The translations under genes were made by a program, and so were the position numbers. A DNA stretch of 64,000 nt from Neolentinus lepideus HHB14362 ss-1 (lineage: Eukaryota; Basidiomycota; Agaricomycetes; Gloeophyllales; Gloeophyllaceae), in the NCBI GenBank assembly GCA_001632425.1, contig KV425561.1:372001-436000 (forward strand), in the 5' to 3' direction. The notes beneath the pieces are model-generated. The model was not told the DNA's origin and searched no databases. It was given only the letters and a program-made list of their open reading frames with translations. How positions within the stretch are numbered: position 1 is the stretch's first letter; every line of letters begins with the position of its first letter. Below, piece after piece: positions 1-11,474 of the stretch.

Positions 1-825
1 GCGTCTCACCGTCTCGCATAGCCGACTCTATGTGGATGAAAGTCGACAGGTCGAAACACCGCCCCCAGGACGCGCCCAAACCGAACCGCATCGCGTCGAC
101 TAGTAGAGGGATGAAGGTGATGATCACCGCTGGCTACACTGAAGGATGTGATCAAGGGACGACGACGACTATGCTGATGCCACTACCGAAAGGCGCTGGT
201 GGACGGACAAGGAAAGAAACATTGGGTACAGCGGCACTATTCGTCGCCGGCGCGAGGGGCTGATGGTTGAGAACGTACCGTCATCCATTGGTGACAAATT
301 TTGAGAGTGCGTCGCTGTTGTTGCGGAGCGTTGGCGACGACGTGGGTCGTGGTTGAGTAAGAAAAGATGGGGGAGTGTATATTCGGTTACATCAGGCCAA
401 TTCACCACAAACACGACCACATAATTCGGTGCCACAGCTTATTTACGGTACTCTTCCCAGAACGTTCTGAGGACTGTTTGTGCAACGGCCCAGGACGTCG
501 TTCTACACCGAAAGAACCGATGTGTGTAAGGACCGACGACTCCAGTTGATTTGATAGCCAGCCATAGGTGTCGAGTCTCCACGAAGGAAGTATGTACTTT
601 AACGGTCACTAATCTTAGGATCAGCGGGAAGTTTCCGTACTCACAGAGTGGTCAAGGGATGCATCTCAGCGTGATCGTCGGGATCAGTGCTGTAATATAG
701 ACACGCGGAAATACTTTTCATGCTCTGCCTAACCATGGACATAGGGTAAAACGACAAGTGAAGGGACATGCAGAAACGATCATGACGAGTATCGAAAGCA
801 AATGACCAGTGGCAAGGAGCACCGA
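1..825. other. Window edge, no gene recognised
   Basis: This stretch lies downstream of the minus-strand eL21 gene. It contains only short open frames with no family resemblance and no consistent splice pattern. It may hold the 3' untranslated region of eL21 and part of a neighbouring gene cut by the window edge. I see nothing I can name. Confidence 0.5.
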
Positions 826-1463
826 CTAGATGGTCGTCTCATATGGAACGGGAGTCATGGTCTGGGGGGCGTTGTCTGCTGTGGAGACAGTGTAGCCTTC
901 CCGTGGTAATTCGGGGAGACGCTTCAGCTGGACGCGTTCTGATCAAAGGTCAGACCCTACCACCTCGTCTTAGATATTGATAAGGCACATACCGCCAGTC
1001 TCCTTCGTCTTCACATGCGCACCATGGTTCCGCTTGACACGGTCTAAAAACTCCTGCCGGCATTTTGAATGCTTAATGTGCTCAACGCGGATGTTCACCC
1101 GCTTTTCAATGTAGCGGTTGCCAACGACCTTATACACAATGACACCGACGGCATGAGGAGTGACGTTGTACACAATTCCAGTGCGTCTTGGCACATGTCA
1201 ATAGCTTGCAAATGGCAAGTCAAAACTGAGGCATACCCATGGTAATACTTGTGAGGCATACCCTTCTGCTGGGCAGCGTTCGCCTTGATGTCGACAATGT
1301 CACCAATATGGAAGGGAACGAGGTAGGTAGAGAGCTTGATCTGGCCATGCTCTGTGCGTTGATCAGTCCAACCGTTCAACTCATCGCCATAGTTAAACGC
1401 ACCCTTGAACCCCCGCTTGAACATATCGCGCGTACGCGCGCGGTAACCGAATGAATGAGGCAT
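826..1463 (-). CDS. RPL21: 60S ribosomal protein eL21
   Basis: Structural protein of the large ribosomal subunit, acting in cytoplasmic translation. Four exons join cleanly: 1463-1403, 1351-1237, 1186-993 and 938-826, giving 160 residues, the same length as the yeast protein. The start [12 protein letters not shown] and the blocks [29 protein letters not shown] and [19 protein letters not shown] are diagnostic of the family, and the end VPYETTI matches fungal eL21. Intron 1 (1352-1402) is exactly 51 nt and has no stop, so the unspliced frame runs through it. Splicing is still clear because FKEHGQIKL is restored. The gene is divergent from uS4, 230 bp away. Start and stop are secure. Confidence 0.97.
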
Positions 1464-1693
1464 CTTGAAGACTGTTCAACATCGTTAGCCTCCACAGCCA
1501 GCAAGAATCAAAATAATGCACTAACGATCGTCGGCGTTGGCGTCGGTGTCGGTGCGGAATGCTGTTAGTGCATCCTTGCCTCGGTATTAGCCGGGTGGCT
1601 GAGATCTGGTACTTTACAGTTGTGGCGCGCCGTGAAGCCTTCCTTCGCATACATCTGTCTACGCGTCGTATCATACGGTCCTCCTCAAGAAAG
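1464..1693. promoter_or_regulatory. Shared bidirectional promoter of eL21 and uS4
   Basis: These 230 bp separate the two divergent start codons, so both transcription start regions must lie here. The segment carries a perfect 10-bp inverted repeat: ATGCACTAAC at 1516-1525 and GTTAGTGCAT at 1564-1573. Between the arms is a run rich in GTCGG/GGCGT repeats. The promoter role follows from position. A binding function for the inverted repeat is inferred. Confidence 0.7.
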
Positions 1694-2526
1694 ATGCCCA
1701 GGTATGTCGCCGCCTCCTGCAACGTTTAAGGCGTATTAATGGTTGTCGTTGCAGGGCCCCTCGGAACCACTCGAAGACGTAAGCGTTTTTACTTCAAGAT
1801 CCACTTAGTGGAGGGATGCAGCGTGCTGATTTAAGCCCTGCCCCATCTTATCCTTCGTGATACAGTTACAAGGTCCCTCGTCGGCCTTTTGAGTCGGCTC
1901 GTCTTGATGCTGAGCTCAAGGCGAGTGTGGCTTATTTTAATTGGCAAGCCATCTGACATTCTAAGTTGTGTAGCTTGCTGGTGAATACGGTCTGCGCAAC
2001 AAGCGTGAGATCTGGCGTATCGCTCTTATCCTGTCTAAGATCCGTCGTGCAGCTCGTGAGCTGTTGAAGCTGGATGAGAAGGACCCCAAGCGTCTTTTCG
2101 AGGGTAATGCCCTCATCCGCCGGCTGGTCCGCATCGGTGTATTGGACGAGACCCGCATGAGACTCGATTACGTGTTGGCATTGAAGATCGAGGATTTCTT
2201 GGAGAGACGGTTGCAGACCCAGGTCTTCAAGAGCGGTTTGGCTAAGTCCATTCATCACGCCCGCGTTCTCATCCGCCAGCGGCACATTCGGTACGTCTAC
2301 TGGCGACTTTCTCATATTTGTGTATCTAAATTTCTGGCCGTATGATAGTGTTGGCAAGCAGATTGTCAACGTCCCATCATTCGTCGTTCGTCTCGACTCC
2401 CAAAAGCATATTGACTTCGCCCTCACCTCGCCTTACGGTGGAGGTCGTCCCGGCCGCGTCAAGCGCAAGCGTGCTCTTGCTGCCCAGAAGAAGGAGGAGG
2501 GTGGTGACGAGGAGGAGGAAGAGTAA
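1694..2526 (+). CDS. RPS9: 40S ribosomal protein uS4 (S9)
   Basis: Small-subunit protein that binds 18S rRNA and supports decoding accuracy. Five exons (1694-1701, 1755-1778, 1866-1920, 1974-2290, 2349-2526) encode 193 residues, the normal length. Family blocks include [49 protein letters not shown] and [13 protein letters not shown]. The tail is acidic ([10 protein letters not shown]). The first exon is only 8 nt and splits codon 3. Intron 3 (1921-1973) starts with GC (AAG|GCGAGT) and ends in TAG. The reading frame and the conserved LK|LAGEYGL junction leave no GT alternative, so this is a real GC-AG intron. It is divergently paired with eL21. Confidence 0.97.
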
Positions 2527-3119
2527 ACACGCTACTTCGTTCAGTACCCCTAGGTCATGTGATCAATTTTTCCATGCTTATGACATCCTATGTATCTTCC
2601 ACTGTTTCATTATCATTGAAGCTTTGAAGTCTCATCAGCATGATTCCGAATGTGTTCCGCTAATCGCGAAATTAATCCAGCTCCTAGGTATGCTGCTTGT
2701 CTCCTTGCGATTTGGTGTTTGGATAATAATAATACGAACCCCGCAACGTGCGGACTGTCGTCTCCCAAGACTTGCTCTCGATGCAGTAGGACATGGAGCA
2801 GACAATCGCCTCCGAAAGAAGCAGGACTGTTGAGCAGGGTCGCTATAATCTGGATCCTCTACCGTTTCAGTAAAGGCCTCAAACTAGTTGGATGTCTGCA
2901 TGCTCTGCCGACATGTTTCAAGCTGAACACTAGTTTTAGGCCGTAGCGGTCATCGACTCATTTGCTCATATATCTTTATGCTAGTTAGCCGCTCTTGGGG
3001 TGTCACGATGATACGAAGTTGGCAACGGATTCTGCGCCATTGGTTGTGAAATTACAAAGTCGAGCTAGTATACTACATAGATGCGAGGTATGGGATAATT
3101 ATTAGTAATAAAATATCGC
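2527..3119. other. Convergent 3' regions of uS4 and the TRF4-like gene
   Basis: Two genes converge here. The AT-rich stretch has no supported coding frame and presumably holds both 3' untranslated regions and polyadenylation signals. The plus-strand frames are short and unlike proteins. Confidence 0.6.
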
Positions 3120-5020
3120 TCATCGCCGCTGCTGCCTGTACCTCCGATAATCGTCACGAGAAACAGTGTGCGACCTTGGTTCCTCATGGTTATGATGGTC
3201 ATAAGGACGATAATTTTGTGCTAGCTCCGCCCGTTCATAATGCAATCCAGGAGGATACCGGTCATAGTCGCAGCGGTGACCTTGGTAAGCAGGTGGTGGA
3301 GGTGCATGGTACCGGGAGTCAGAGCCAGATGACACATATGGGTATGACCGGGGTGCATAAGAGTGGTATTCTCGAGAAACAGGTGACTGCGAACGCGAAC
3401 GACTTTTCTCCACTTTCACTCCTTGTGACTGGATGGGAGGGCCCCTCGGGTGCGATAGATAGGCAGCTTCCTGCAATGTACCGCTATTGACTAGGTGTAA
3501 AAGGCGATTGCGGTGCTTCAGGGTCTGCTGAAATAATTTAATTCAAGGTCAGCACACTAATATGACAGATGAGTGAGTCTTGAAATCCCATACCTTCTTT
3601 GGCAGCCCTAGAACACTGCCCAGGATGTTTGCGGAAGTCGTGGTCGTACTGAAGGGGAAATCATTGAGAGTCGTGAATGCTTCTCCGAACGCGGCGCGGA
3701 TCTTCTTGATCTTTGTGACACCACTGCCGATATCTCGTTCTAAGTGGTGTTATAGCTATTAGCGATACCTACAGAATCAATAGAATTCAGAACGAACATA
3801 CCGGGGTCAATCAAAGACTCAATGGAAAGATGTTCCGGCAGGGCAGAGCGGAACCATCCCTTGTCTTCCTTGAGTCCAAGCTTCTGCTTCGCGACACAAA
3901 TGTAATGCGTCTCGTACGGAAACGTATATCCATAGTAATAGAAGAAATCAAGAAGGAGCCGGCCCAACGACTCATTTTCCATTGGTTTCTCCAGGACTTG
4001 TTGGGGCCGTTTGCCAGGATTCAGCTGTACACAGAGATATTCTCATTGATATACACAGATACAATGATCAGAGACGAGCCAGGCATACCTGAAGGAAGCT
4101 AATGACCATGTTGGTCAAAGCGAAGCTGCCAAGACCGGCATGAGCTGCGTCATTGAAGTCGCGGTGTGCCAGGAACGTTTTCAAGACGAGTAGCAGCGGT
4201 CGGAGTGCCGGCATGGCCTCAATGTACCTCTTGACCAGGCTGAGGACCAAGGTGCCGTCCTTGTTGTTGAAGCTGACGTCGACGTTAAAACACCCTGCCT
4301 AAAGTTACGACACTGGTCACTACGTCAGATAATGATAGGAGACTCACCGAGTGACTTCACGGTCACCATTTTGACAATGGGTACCCGGGCTCTGCTGACC
4401 ACTTCAACGGTTTGCGAAACCTTGGTCCGCAACAGTTCACCCCTAAGCTGCCGAAGTGTCTTCACAAGATTATCACTTCTTTGTATCTTTGACGATAGAA
4501 CTACTAGATCTATGTCACTGTAGACCTCAGCCGTCGACGGACGACATCGACTATGAATGTGGTGACATACCTGTCGGGAAGACATAGATTCTGTGCGACA
4601 CTTCCAAAAAGCTCTACTTTACAACTGCCGAAACGTCTTGCAATGACTCCTGCGATATGGTCAATTACTAGTTTGCGGGCAGTGGCCTCTTGATCTGTTG
4701 GTTCACAATATTTTACGTATGCCACAATCTCGTCATGTAACCTAAATACGACCTAAGGTAGGTGAAGACTCAGGTGACTGCAGCTATACTGCTAACCTCT
4801 GTTCTTTATTTTCATACTGAGTCATTCCAAGCGTATCGATCCAGGGTGTGGGGCTATGCGGGACCGGTGAAAATCTCTCAGAGCTCGGTGACCGCCGCCA
4901 TCTCTTCAGTGGAGGTTCCATAGCTGGATTATGTGGTAGTGTATGTTTAGTATGAGCTGGAAGAGGACCTTCTGTTTTCCAGGTGGCGAAGTCCGGGAGC
5001 GAAGCTGGTGTTGACGCCAT
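3120..5020 (-). CDS. Non-canonical poly(A) polymerase, TRF4/Cid14 type
   Basis: Nucleotidyltransferase predicted to add short A-tails to aberrant nuclear RNAs as the catalytic part of a TRAMP-like complex. Seven exons (5020-4797, 4741-4571, 4517-4348, 4294-4089, 4024-3802, 3739-3594, 3527-3120) give 515 residues. The catalytic core reads ELFGSVAQNLCLPDSDIDLV, with the GS motif and the DxD metal-binding pair. A later NVDVSFNN holds the third acidic residue. The PAP-associated domain includes GRLLLDFFYYYG and YPFETH-like sequence. The C-terminal ~110 residues are basic and rich in Arg, Ser, Tyr and Pro, as in RNA-binding tails. The start at 5020 (MASTPASLPDF) was chosen as the first ATG in the exon-1 frame with low-complexity sequence before the domain. 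An upstream start cannot be excluded. Confidence 0.9.
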
Positions 5021-6117
5021 GCAGCGTGACCTTGAGGCCGAGAAGCATCCGTATGGAATTGGCCTGTGTGACGCTCGCCAGAGCCGCTGCAACCCGAAGA
5101 CGTTGTATAACTGCAGGCGACAACCTGAGATAGTAGCCAGGATGGAGTTCACGACGGGGACTCGAGGGCAGGATAACCGGCGCGTCGAAGTGTACATAAG
5201 TCCCGACGCGTCTGGACGAAGAACTAGTCGCTATCACGTGACACTGTAAATTAGAGCCTATTTCCTGATCACCTGGCCAGTGACGCTCCATGGGCGGATA
5301 TAAAGGTGATGTATGCAGCGATGCCTCCCCTACTCTCTATCATCAACTAACTACATTCATGACCCTTCCGCATGCACCAGCAAGTGCGTATCTATTGGCA
5401 TTCAAACTGAAGCTGTATTAATGATCACTCTGCAGTGAGAGTAGGCGGACGTCGCCTCTCGCACAATTCAAACACGACTAGGCCGAGGCTGCGGACGATC
5501 TCGTCAGTACCCGAGACCTGTGCTCGCTCACTTCATGCGTGCTCACGACGGTCAGTAGCGCCAGCGAACCCATCGAGCCCGGTGTGACAACCCATGAGCC
5601 ACCAGCGGACTATCCGAGACCAAACGCCCCACAGGCCGCAGCGGAAAATCTTCGCCACGAACACGAAGAAGACATACCTAAACGCGAAAAGAGGCAAGGG
5701 CATAACAACATCGAGAAAGAGCTAGAGATATGGGAGAGTGCCCAACGGAAAGTCGAGACGAACAGACCAAGTAAGAACAGTAGCTGTGGCGGCAGGGATA
5801 GTGCGAGGGGGGACAGAATAGCGCAGCCGGCTGGCAAGGCAATGGCGTTCTGAGGACCGCCGAACGAATCCTGGAGGCGCAACTGTATGAATAACTTGCA
5901 TGCAGCCAATGTATATTAGCATCCATCTCGAAACCCATACCGACTGATGAAAACAGCATACCACCCCACTATGATGTGTGGAGATCACGATGAGGTACCA
6001 TGCCGTCTTCATGTGAAGCATGCAAACATATTCCATTCATATAAGCATACGGGCAGGTAAGCGATACAGAGCAACAACGATAAGGAAAGCGGAAGAACGT
6101 CAACGATACATCGATGC
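5021..6117 (+). other. Possible small unresolved gene
   Basis: A TATAAA at 5299-5304 lies about 55 bp before an ATG at 5359, in front of a pyrimidine-rich leader, which looks like a plus-strand promoter. Downstream, an open frame to 5853 has a glutamate-rich, coiled-coil-like stretch (EKELEIWESAQRKVE). Candidate introns exist (donor near 5384, acceptors near 5435 and 5636), but different choices give different reading frames. I cannot settle a model. No family is recognised. The segment could equally be non-coding spacer between two minus-strand genes. Confidence 0.3.
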
Positions 6118-7039
6118 TCATGCAGTAGCCGCCTTGGCCTTCTTCCCCCGAGGCTTCTTGGCTGGGCGCGACTTGGGCTCCTTCTTCGACGCGGAAAGGG
6201 CAGATACACGGGCGAGGAGGACCTATTAACAGACCGACAGGTCAGTAAACGTGATCTCCCGCGCGAATATCATGTCAGATATGGGATGTTATCGCCATAA
6301 CGTCGGGCATTCCGCGTCTCGTTTGAACGGTGCCCGATAGCGACAGGCGAGGTATCCAGCCAGCTTGATCATTCCGACTGGAGGGGTCTCTCTTGCACAC
6401 ACGTCCACACCCATCATTTCAACAGCTCGAGAGCTAATCTAGTGGGTTCTAGCAATTCATGTGCAGCGTTTCTTCTCCTCTCTCCCCGAAGAGAAATTTA
6501 TGAGGTCAGACCGAGTGAGCATGAAACTCACCGGGCGCAAGTCGGCGCGGTAGCCACGTTTCGTCAACTTGGCAGCGACACCGAGCGACCTTCTGGGACC
6601 GGAGCGGCTACGGATAGAGTAGGTAGCCTTTGCGGAATTGACGGCGTGCGGGGAGGCACTCTTCTTGGTGTAGGTAATTTGGACATTGGAGCCCGTGTCC
6701 GCGACAGCAACGGTCTGAGAAGTTGAGTTCAGTGAACGCGCATTGTGCAACTCGACAGCCAGCATACCTTGCTGTTAGCGAGACCAGAATACTTATATGA
6801 ATGGAGGTTAGGAAGGTTGCCCTGTAGCCGCAAAGATCAGTATTACTGTAACAGTACCATTATCGTGTTATACATACAGCCTCCCTGGAGAAGACAGGGC
6901 CCTCGGGCACCTTCTTCACCATAAACGAGTTGTACTTCTATTCACGCCAAAAGCATGCGGAGTCAGCATACCAGAGCACCTCGGGCAGGCGAGAGCAGTG
7001 ACGAACACGGATAAGGAGCCATTGAAGATCGGACGACAT
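6118..7039 (-). CDS. RPL28: 60S ribosomal protein eL28
   Basis: Large-subunit ribosomal protein. Five exons (7039-7007, 6937-6878, 6821-6768, 6714-6532, 6222-6118) encode 144 residues. Recognisable stretches are MSSDLQWLLIRKYNSFMVKK, GPVFSREAGN, SYKYSGLANSK, YRADLR and the basic tail KKPRGKKAKAATA, matching the fungal RPL28/RPL44 pattern. Introns 1-3 are 53-69 nt, but intron 4 (6223-6531) is 309 nt, far longer than any other intron in a ribosomal protein gene here. The start ATG is the first after a pyrimidine-rich leader. Family identity is firm. The intron-1 donor (CGT|GTTCGT) was chosen to keep the IRKYNSF alignment. Confidence 0.93.
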
Positions 7040-7683
7040 GGTGTAGGCGAGTCTTGCTAGATTTGTTTGGGTGTTGGACGCGATGCGAGTGAGGAAGCGT
7101 GGGAGGCAACTGTACAGCGCACACTCGAGGACAAATAACCAGAAAAGGAACTCGGTGGCAGAAATGAGAAACTCGTTCGAATGCTTTCCTTTGTGACGTT
7201 AAGAGTATATTGCCTTCTGGTATGCTGAATCGGGAGTAGTGCTTGTTTACTGCGGTATAAAATACCCAATACTGTACCTGCTTCCCAACAGATGGGGAGC
7301 CATCCTTAATTTCTCCTCGCAGGTACAATTCAGACCTGAGCCCTGTCAGCAGACGTTGATCTACTTAAGATCTATCTCGGGACTGCCGTTGCCTCCAAAC
7401 TATACTTCTAGTTTTGTGAGCTCGGGTCCTGCTCCATGCCTCGCGTTCGCTCCGAGTCCTTGTCCTTTATTCGTGCCCTCGATGTACGGTGTGTACAGTG
7501 GCATCAATTCACTCTAATGTCAGAAAGTATACAGGCATACTGTCTATCTATATTCCACTAGCGATTCGTTGTAGATAAAAATCCATAACCAAGCATGTTC
7601 CAAAGACAAGATAGTAGTGCTTTCGATAGCCTCCGTGAGCACGTTGATCAAAGCATCGTTTCTCCCCTTCCTTGGTGTTGGCT
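7040..7683. other. Spacer between eL28 promoter and UbiA 3' end
   Basis: The eL28 promoter must be within the first few hundred bases, since transcription runs leftward from 7039. The remainder is the 3' region of the UbiA gene, also on the minus strand. Open frames on both strands are short and lack family features. Confidence 0.5.
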
Positions 7684-8915
7684 TTAATGGATGTACCACC
7701 CTCCAATCTGTCCAGCAACGAAAATATACCCGAGGTGTCCATTGGCCTAGATACCACAAATTAATTCTCCATTCTTCAAGGTTAACCAAGAAAATCATGT
7801 AATACTCACCTCGAACTTCTTCCAACAATCCTGCGGATCCTCCGGATCCAAAGTAACTAGCTGCCAAACCAGATGGCCTGCACACCCTCCAACCGACACA
7901 GTATAGTACACCCACCCCTGTCCCGTCGCGTACCCAGAGTAAATCAAGCTCGCAATAAAGATCAACGCGAATGCCGACAGAATGGGCTTGACGTAGTCAC
8001 CAAACAGGACGGCGGTGGACTTTACCCCGGCCTTGACGTCGTCCTTGCGGTCCTGACACGCGTAAATTGTGTCATAGACAATCGTCCAGCACAAAGTGCC
8101 GAAGGTCAGGGCCCACATCGGTGCGTATTGGTAGTCGTTGGGAGCAGCAATGAGCCAGGCGGTTGGAAGGCCCCAGTTCATGGCTAGACCTAAATTGTAG
8201 AGTGATGAGTGTTAGAATGAGGGTACGGGAGTGAAGGATTACCGAGCCAAGCCTGAGGCCAGTTCGTCATGCGCTTCATGAGCGGGTAGAAGGCGTGCAG
8301 AGGGAAGACGCCGAAGAGACCGCAGATGAAGCTACAAAGAGCATTGTCAGGACATGAGAAGTGGGGGACAGCGGGCAGTACTAACGCATTCCTGGGCGCG
8401 AATGACAGACCCCCGATGAAGACCGCGACTTGGAGGAAGAGAAAGACCCAGGCACCAAACATGGAGACGGTTCCAGCTACCAGAGGACGGTTCTTGCAGC
8501 GCTCTACAACAATGTCAGCACCCCACTTCCACTGTTACCGCTAGGATACCTACCGACTTGAGCGTCCAAGTCTCTGTCGCATATATCGTTGATGGTGCAA
8601 GCTGCGCAATGTAGTATAGTGCTTCCAGCAAAGATCGCCGCCATGATGTACGCCAACTGGAGAGGTTCCGGACGATTTTCCCGAAGAGCCATGACGTATC
8701 CCCATACTAAAGATGCGTCGATCAGTGTTTTGTTCGAGACAGGGGAAGGCCAAGTGAGACTCACCGCACGGCCAGAACATCAACAGGGAACCCGCAGGGA
8801 ACTTGTGCATCCTGGAAAGTTCCCAGTAGCCGCGCCACCATGGCTGCGAAACTTGAGGCTTCGCGCTGCCATTGATGAGAGGTTGCTGCTCTTGTACCTT
8901 TGAGTCAGATGCCAT
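7684..8915 (-). CDS. UbiA-family polyprenyltransferase (COQ2-like)
   Basis: Integral membrane enzyme that transfers a prenyl chain from a diphosphate to an aromatic acceptor. Six exons (8915-8765, 8706-8554, 8503-8386, 8331-8243, 8189-7810, 7746-7684) encode 317 residues. Both Asp-rich Mg-diphosphate motifs are present, NDICDRDLD and the second DTIYACQDRKDD, with seven to nine hydrophobic segments between and after them. The N-terminus (MASDSKVQEQQPL) is polar and does not look like a mitochondrial presequence, unlike typical COQ2. An upstream in-frame non-ATG extension was not used. It could be the ubiquinone enzyme with atypical targeting, or a secondary-metabolism prenyltransferase as in meroterpenoid pathways. 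The sequence alone does not decide. Confidence 0.9.
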
Positions 8916-11474
8916 TATGGTACCGTTGTCACTGAGATGTCTGGAAGCTGACGACAAAACACACTGGCCTGCGTGCTTTTAATATGGTCCTGGTACAGGC
9001 ATGAACTTCAGAAATACATAAACATTCCAGATTAGACGACAACTTGGCTGCAGCAAGTCGTTTGCGACTGGCGGACGCAAATGATTTACATGTCCACAAT
9101 CGCGTTTAGTTAGAACCTCAGTTATGTTACGGGCATGTGCACCTGACTACGACCAATCAGCAGCTCCTTTACAAGCGGCAAAAAGAATTTCGGAAAATTG
9201 ACCTTAGTTAGGCATAAGGTTACTGGGATAACAGAGCCTTGACCAACTAGTCCTGATCACTTCTTTGCCATGATCTTGACAGGAAAGGTCTAGCGCGAAG
9301 TTCGTACAGTGACGATATCATTTTCTTCCACGACCGAATTACTTGCGGTTCAGATAAGGCAGTTCAGAGAGTCCAAATCGCCGACGTATATGTTGTGGAG
9401 TGGAATCTGTGCCATTCTTTTTGTCAAGATATCCGAACATCAGTATGTTGGCCTCTGATGGTGGCATAGATATCGACAGGTACTAACATCGCCGGCGATT
9501 CCTGAAAACAGATGGATATAAGTGCCAGACAAGAGAAGACGCCGGGCACATCAAAGATGCAATTTATTCATGTGTTCAGAGGTTCTGGAAGCCTGCCAGT
9601 GGCATGTCGCGAGATTGATGAAGTGACTTGGGGACATACGAGCGGCTACTTGGAGAATTGACGGGCTTGCGTCTCGACAGATGAGATTTTTTTTTTTGTT
9701 CCGATTTATTGTCTCTAGGGCGTAGACAGATGAGAATTAAATAATATGACAAATTCTCCCAGCGAGAGAATATTTACTGTTGCGACTCGGAGTCGCCGGC
9801 GAGAGCGCATCTGATGCTCGGAATATGAACTGTCCCAAATGACAGAATAGGGCATGTTATGTATTGAATATTGTGTATTGAATGCGGACGCAAACCCTAA
9901 CCTTATTCAAATAAACCCGATTCGGACTAGTACTAATTAATCTTATTTGAGAGGCGCCATATCAGGTCTAACCATCCCTGCGCTGGCGACCGCCTCTCAT
10001 AGCACGCAGATTCTGGACCAGCGGCGGACGATCACCGGCCCCTCCAAATACCCTAAAATGGAATCCGTCTGAACCATAACCGGGGGTCTGCCTTTGATTA
10101 GGGGTAGTGAGAAAGTGCCGAGCTCCAGTCGATGTCAGGTGCGCGTATTGTGATGGTGTTACAGGTATAAATTCTCTGTCTTAAGTCTACTGCACTAGTG
10201 TCATGAGTATGCTGCCGATGAGTCTCTCGGGTCCGTAAGAGTTTGTCTGTCTGGTTATCGGTCCATATTTGGGAACACTAAGTTCCACAAAATCCACAAT
10301 GAGACTCACTAGAGACCTATTGTTAATGATTTTTTCGAGTCGACTCATTGTTTAAACACTTGCGAGGGGGCGATGAGGCGTTTGAGAGGTAGTGGCGAGA
10401 TCCTTAAGAACCAGCGACGACTCATTCAACAGGGGTTCGGCAAGCAACGACATCAATGGTAGTTCAGATGACAAGGGTTAGGCAGTCGCTGTTTCTTACA
10501 GGTAAAGTTTACACCCCTGCATATGCTGAAAATATACTCAAGTTAATTCACCATGGCCATATATCTGCTGCGCAGACAATCGGACTCGGGACAAGTGGTC
10601 TCTTAAGCTATCTCTCCCTGTTTGTAACTCTACAGAACGTCGAGGTAGGCCCAAACATTCAAAACACTCTAATCCTAGCTATTGGAATGACACAACATAT
10701 ACATGACCATCAAATAACCATCTTTTTATGGCGAGAGAGACAGCTAAAACCTTAGCCGACAAGACTCACTCATCGGCTCAACTGCTTCGCAAGTGCCTCG
10801 CCTTTTCTCCTGTGCCCATAACTCCTGCTCTCGTATTCATCCTTTTTAGGTGTCTGAGGCGAGACTCCCATTCGATACCCGGACTGCCCTTACACTGTGA
10901 ACACACCGAGTCCAGCATCGAGTCCTTCATGACAGCTCTTTCTACAAGTTCAGACGCATTCGACTTTGCACTTGTGAAGCATCTGCCACTTTAGGCAACC
11001 CGAAGCTGCCAGTGCAGACCGTGCTACCCGGCGCCGTTCCAGAGTCCTACTCGGCGACGGGCGCTAAAGCTTTCGAAGAGGCAAATCTGCTTCTCAACCC
11101 AACGTCTCTGCCTTTTTGGGGCATGTAAATGGTCCGGCTTGGTATCAAGAGGATAAGCCTGAACTGCGTCAACTTGTAAGCAGCTGAAATTAGCCGCATC
11201 TGCGCGCCAGCGGCCGAAACCCTACAGATCCCACAGATCATCCGGCATTCTATTCGATTCATACTGATGTCACATAACCCTATCCGATCGCTCCTGTTCA
11301 AGTGTACCCCAAATGACACTCTGACAATACCTTTCTATCCCATTCTATGGTTTGCGCACGAGAGCATCCAATACACATTTAAGGCCGTTGACGAGGCTCA
11401 CAGAAGTCTGTACATTTACCTACAACCTCCCACCTCACATTTGCGTCAGCATCTACACCTCCAAGCACCTCGGC
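8916..11474. other. Long spacer between divergent UbiA and P450 genes
   Basis: This 2.56-kb stretch should hold the promoters of the leftward UbiA gene and the rightward P450 gene. A CCAAT-type box (ACCAATCAG, 9152-9160) lies about 240 bp upstream of the UbiA start. Short frames at 10456-10994 show no family features or coherent splicing. A T-run sits at 9688-9697. I see no transposon ends or RNA genes. Confidence 0.5.

Noticed and set aside
10456..10994. Plus-strand frames of 99 and 88 codons upstream of the P450.
   Set aside because: No family resemblance, no splice chain linking them, and codon use unlike the neighbouring genes.
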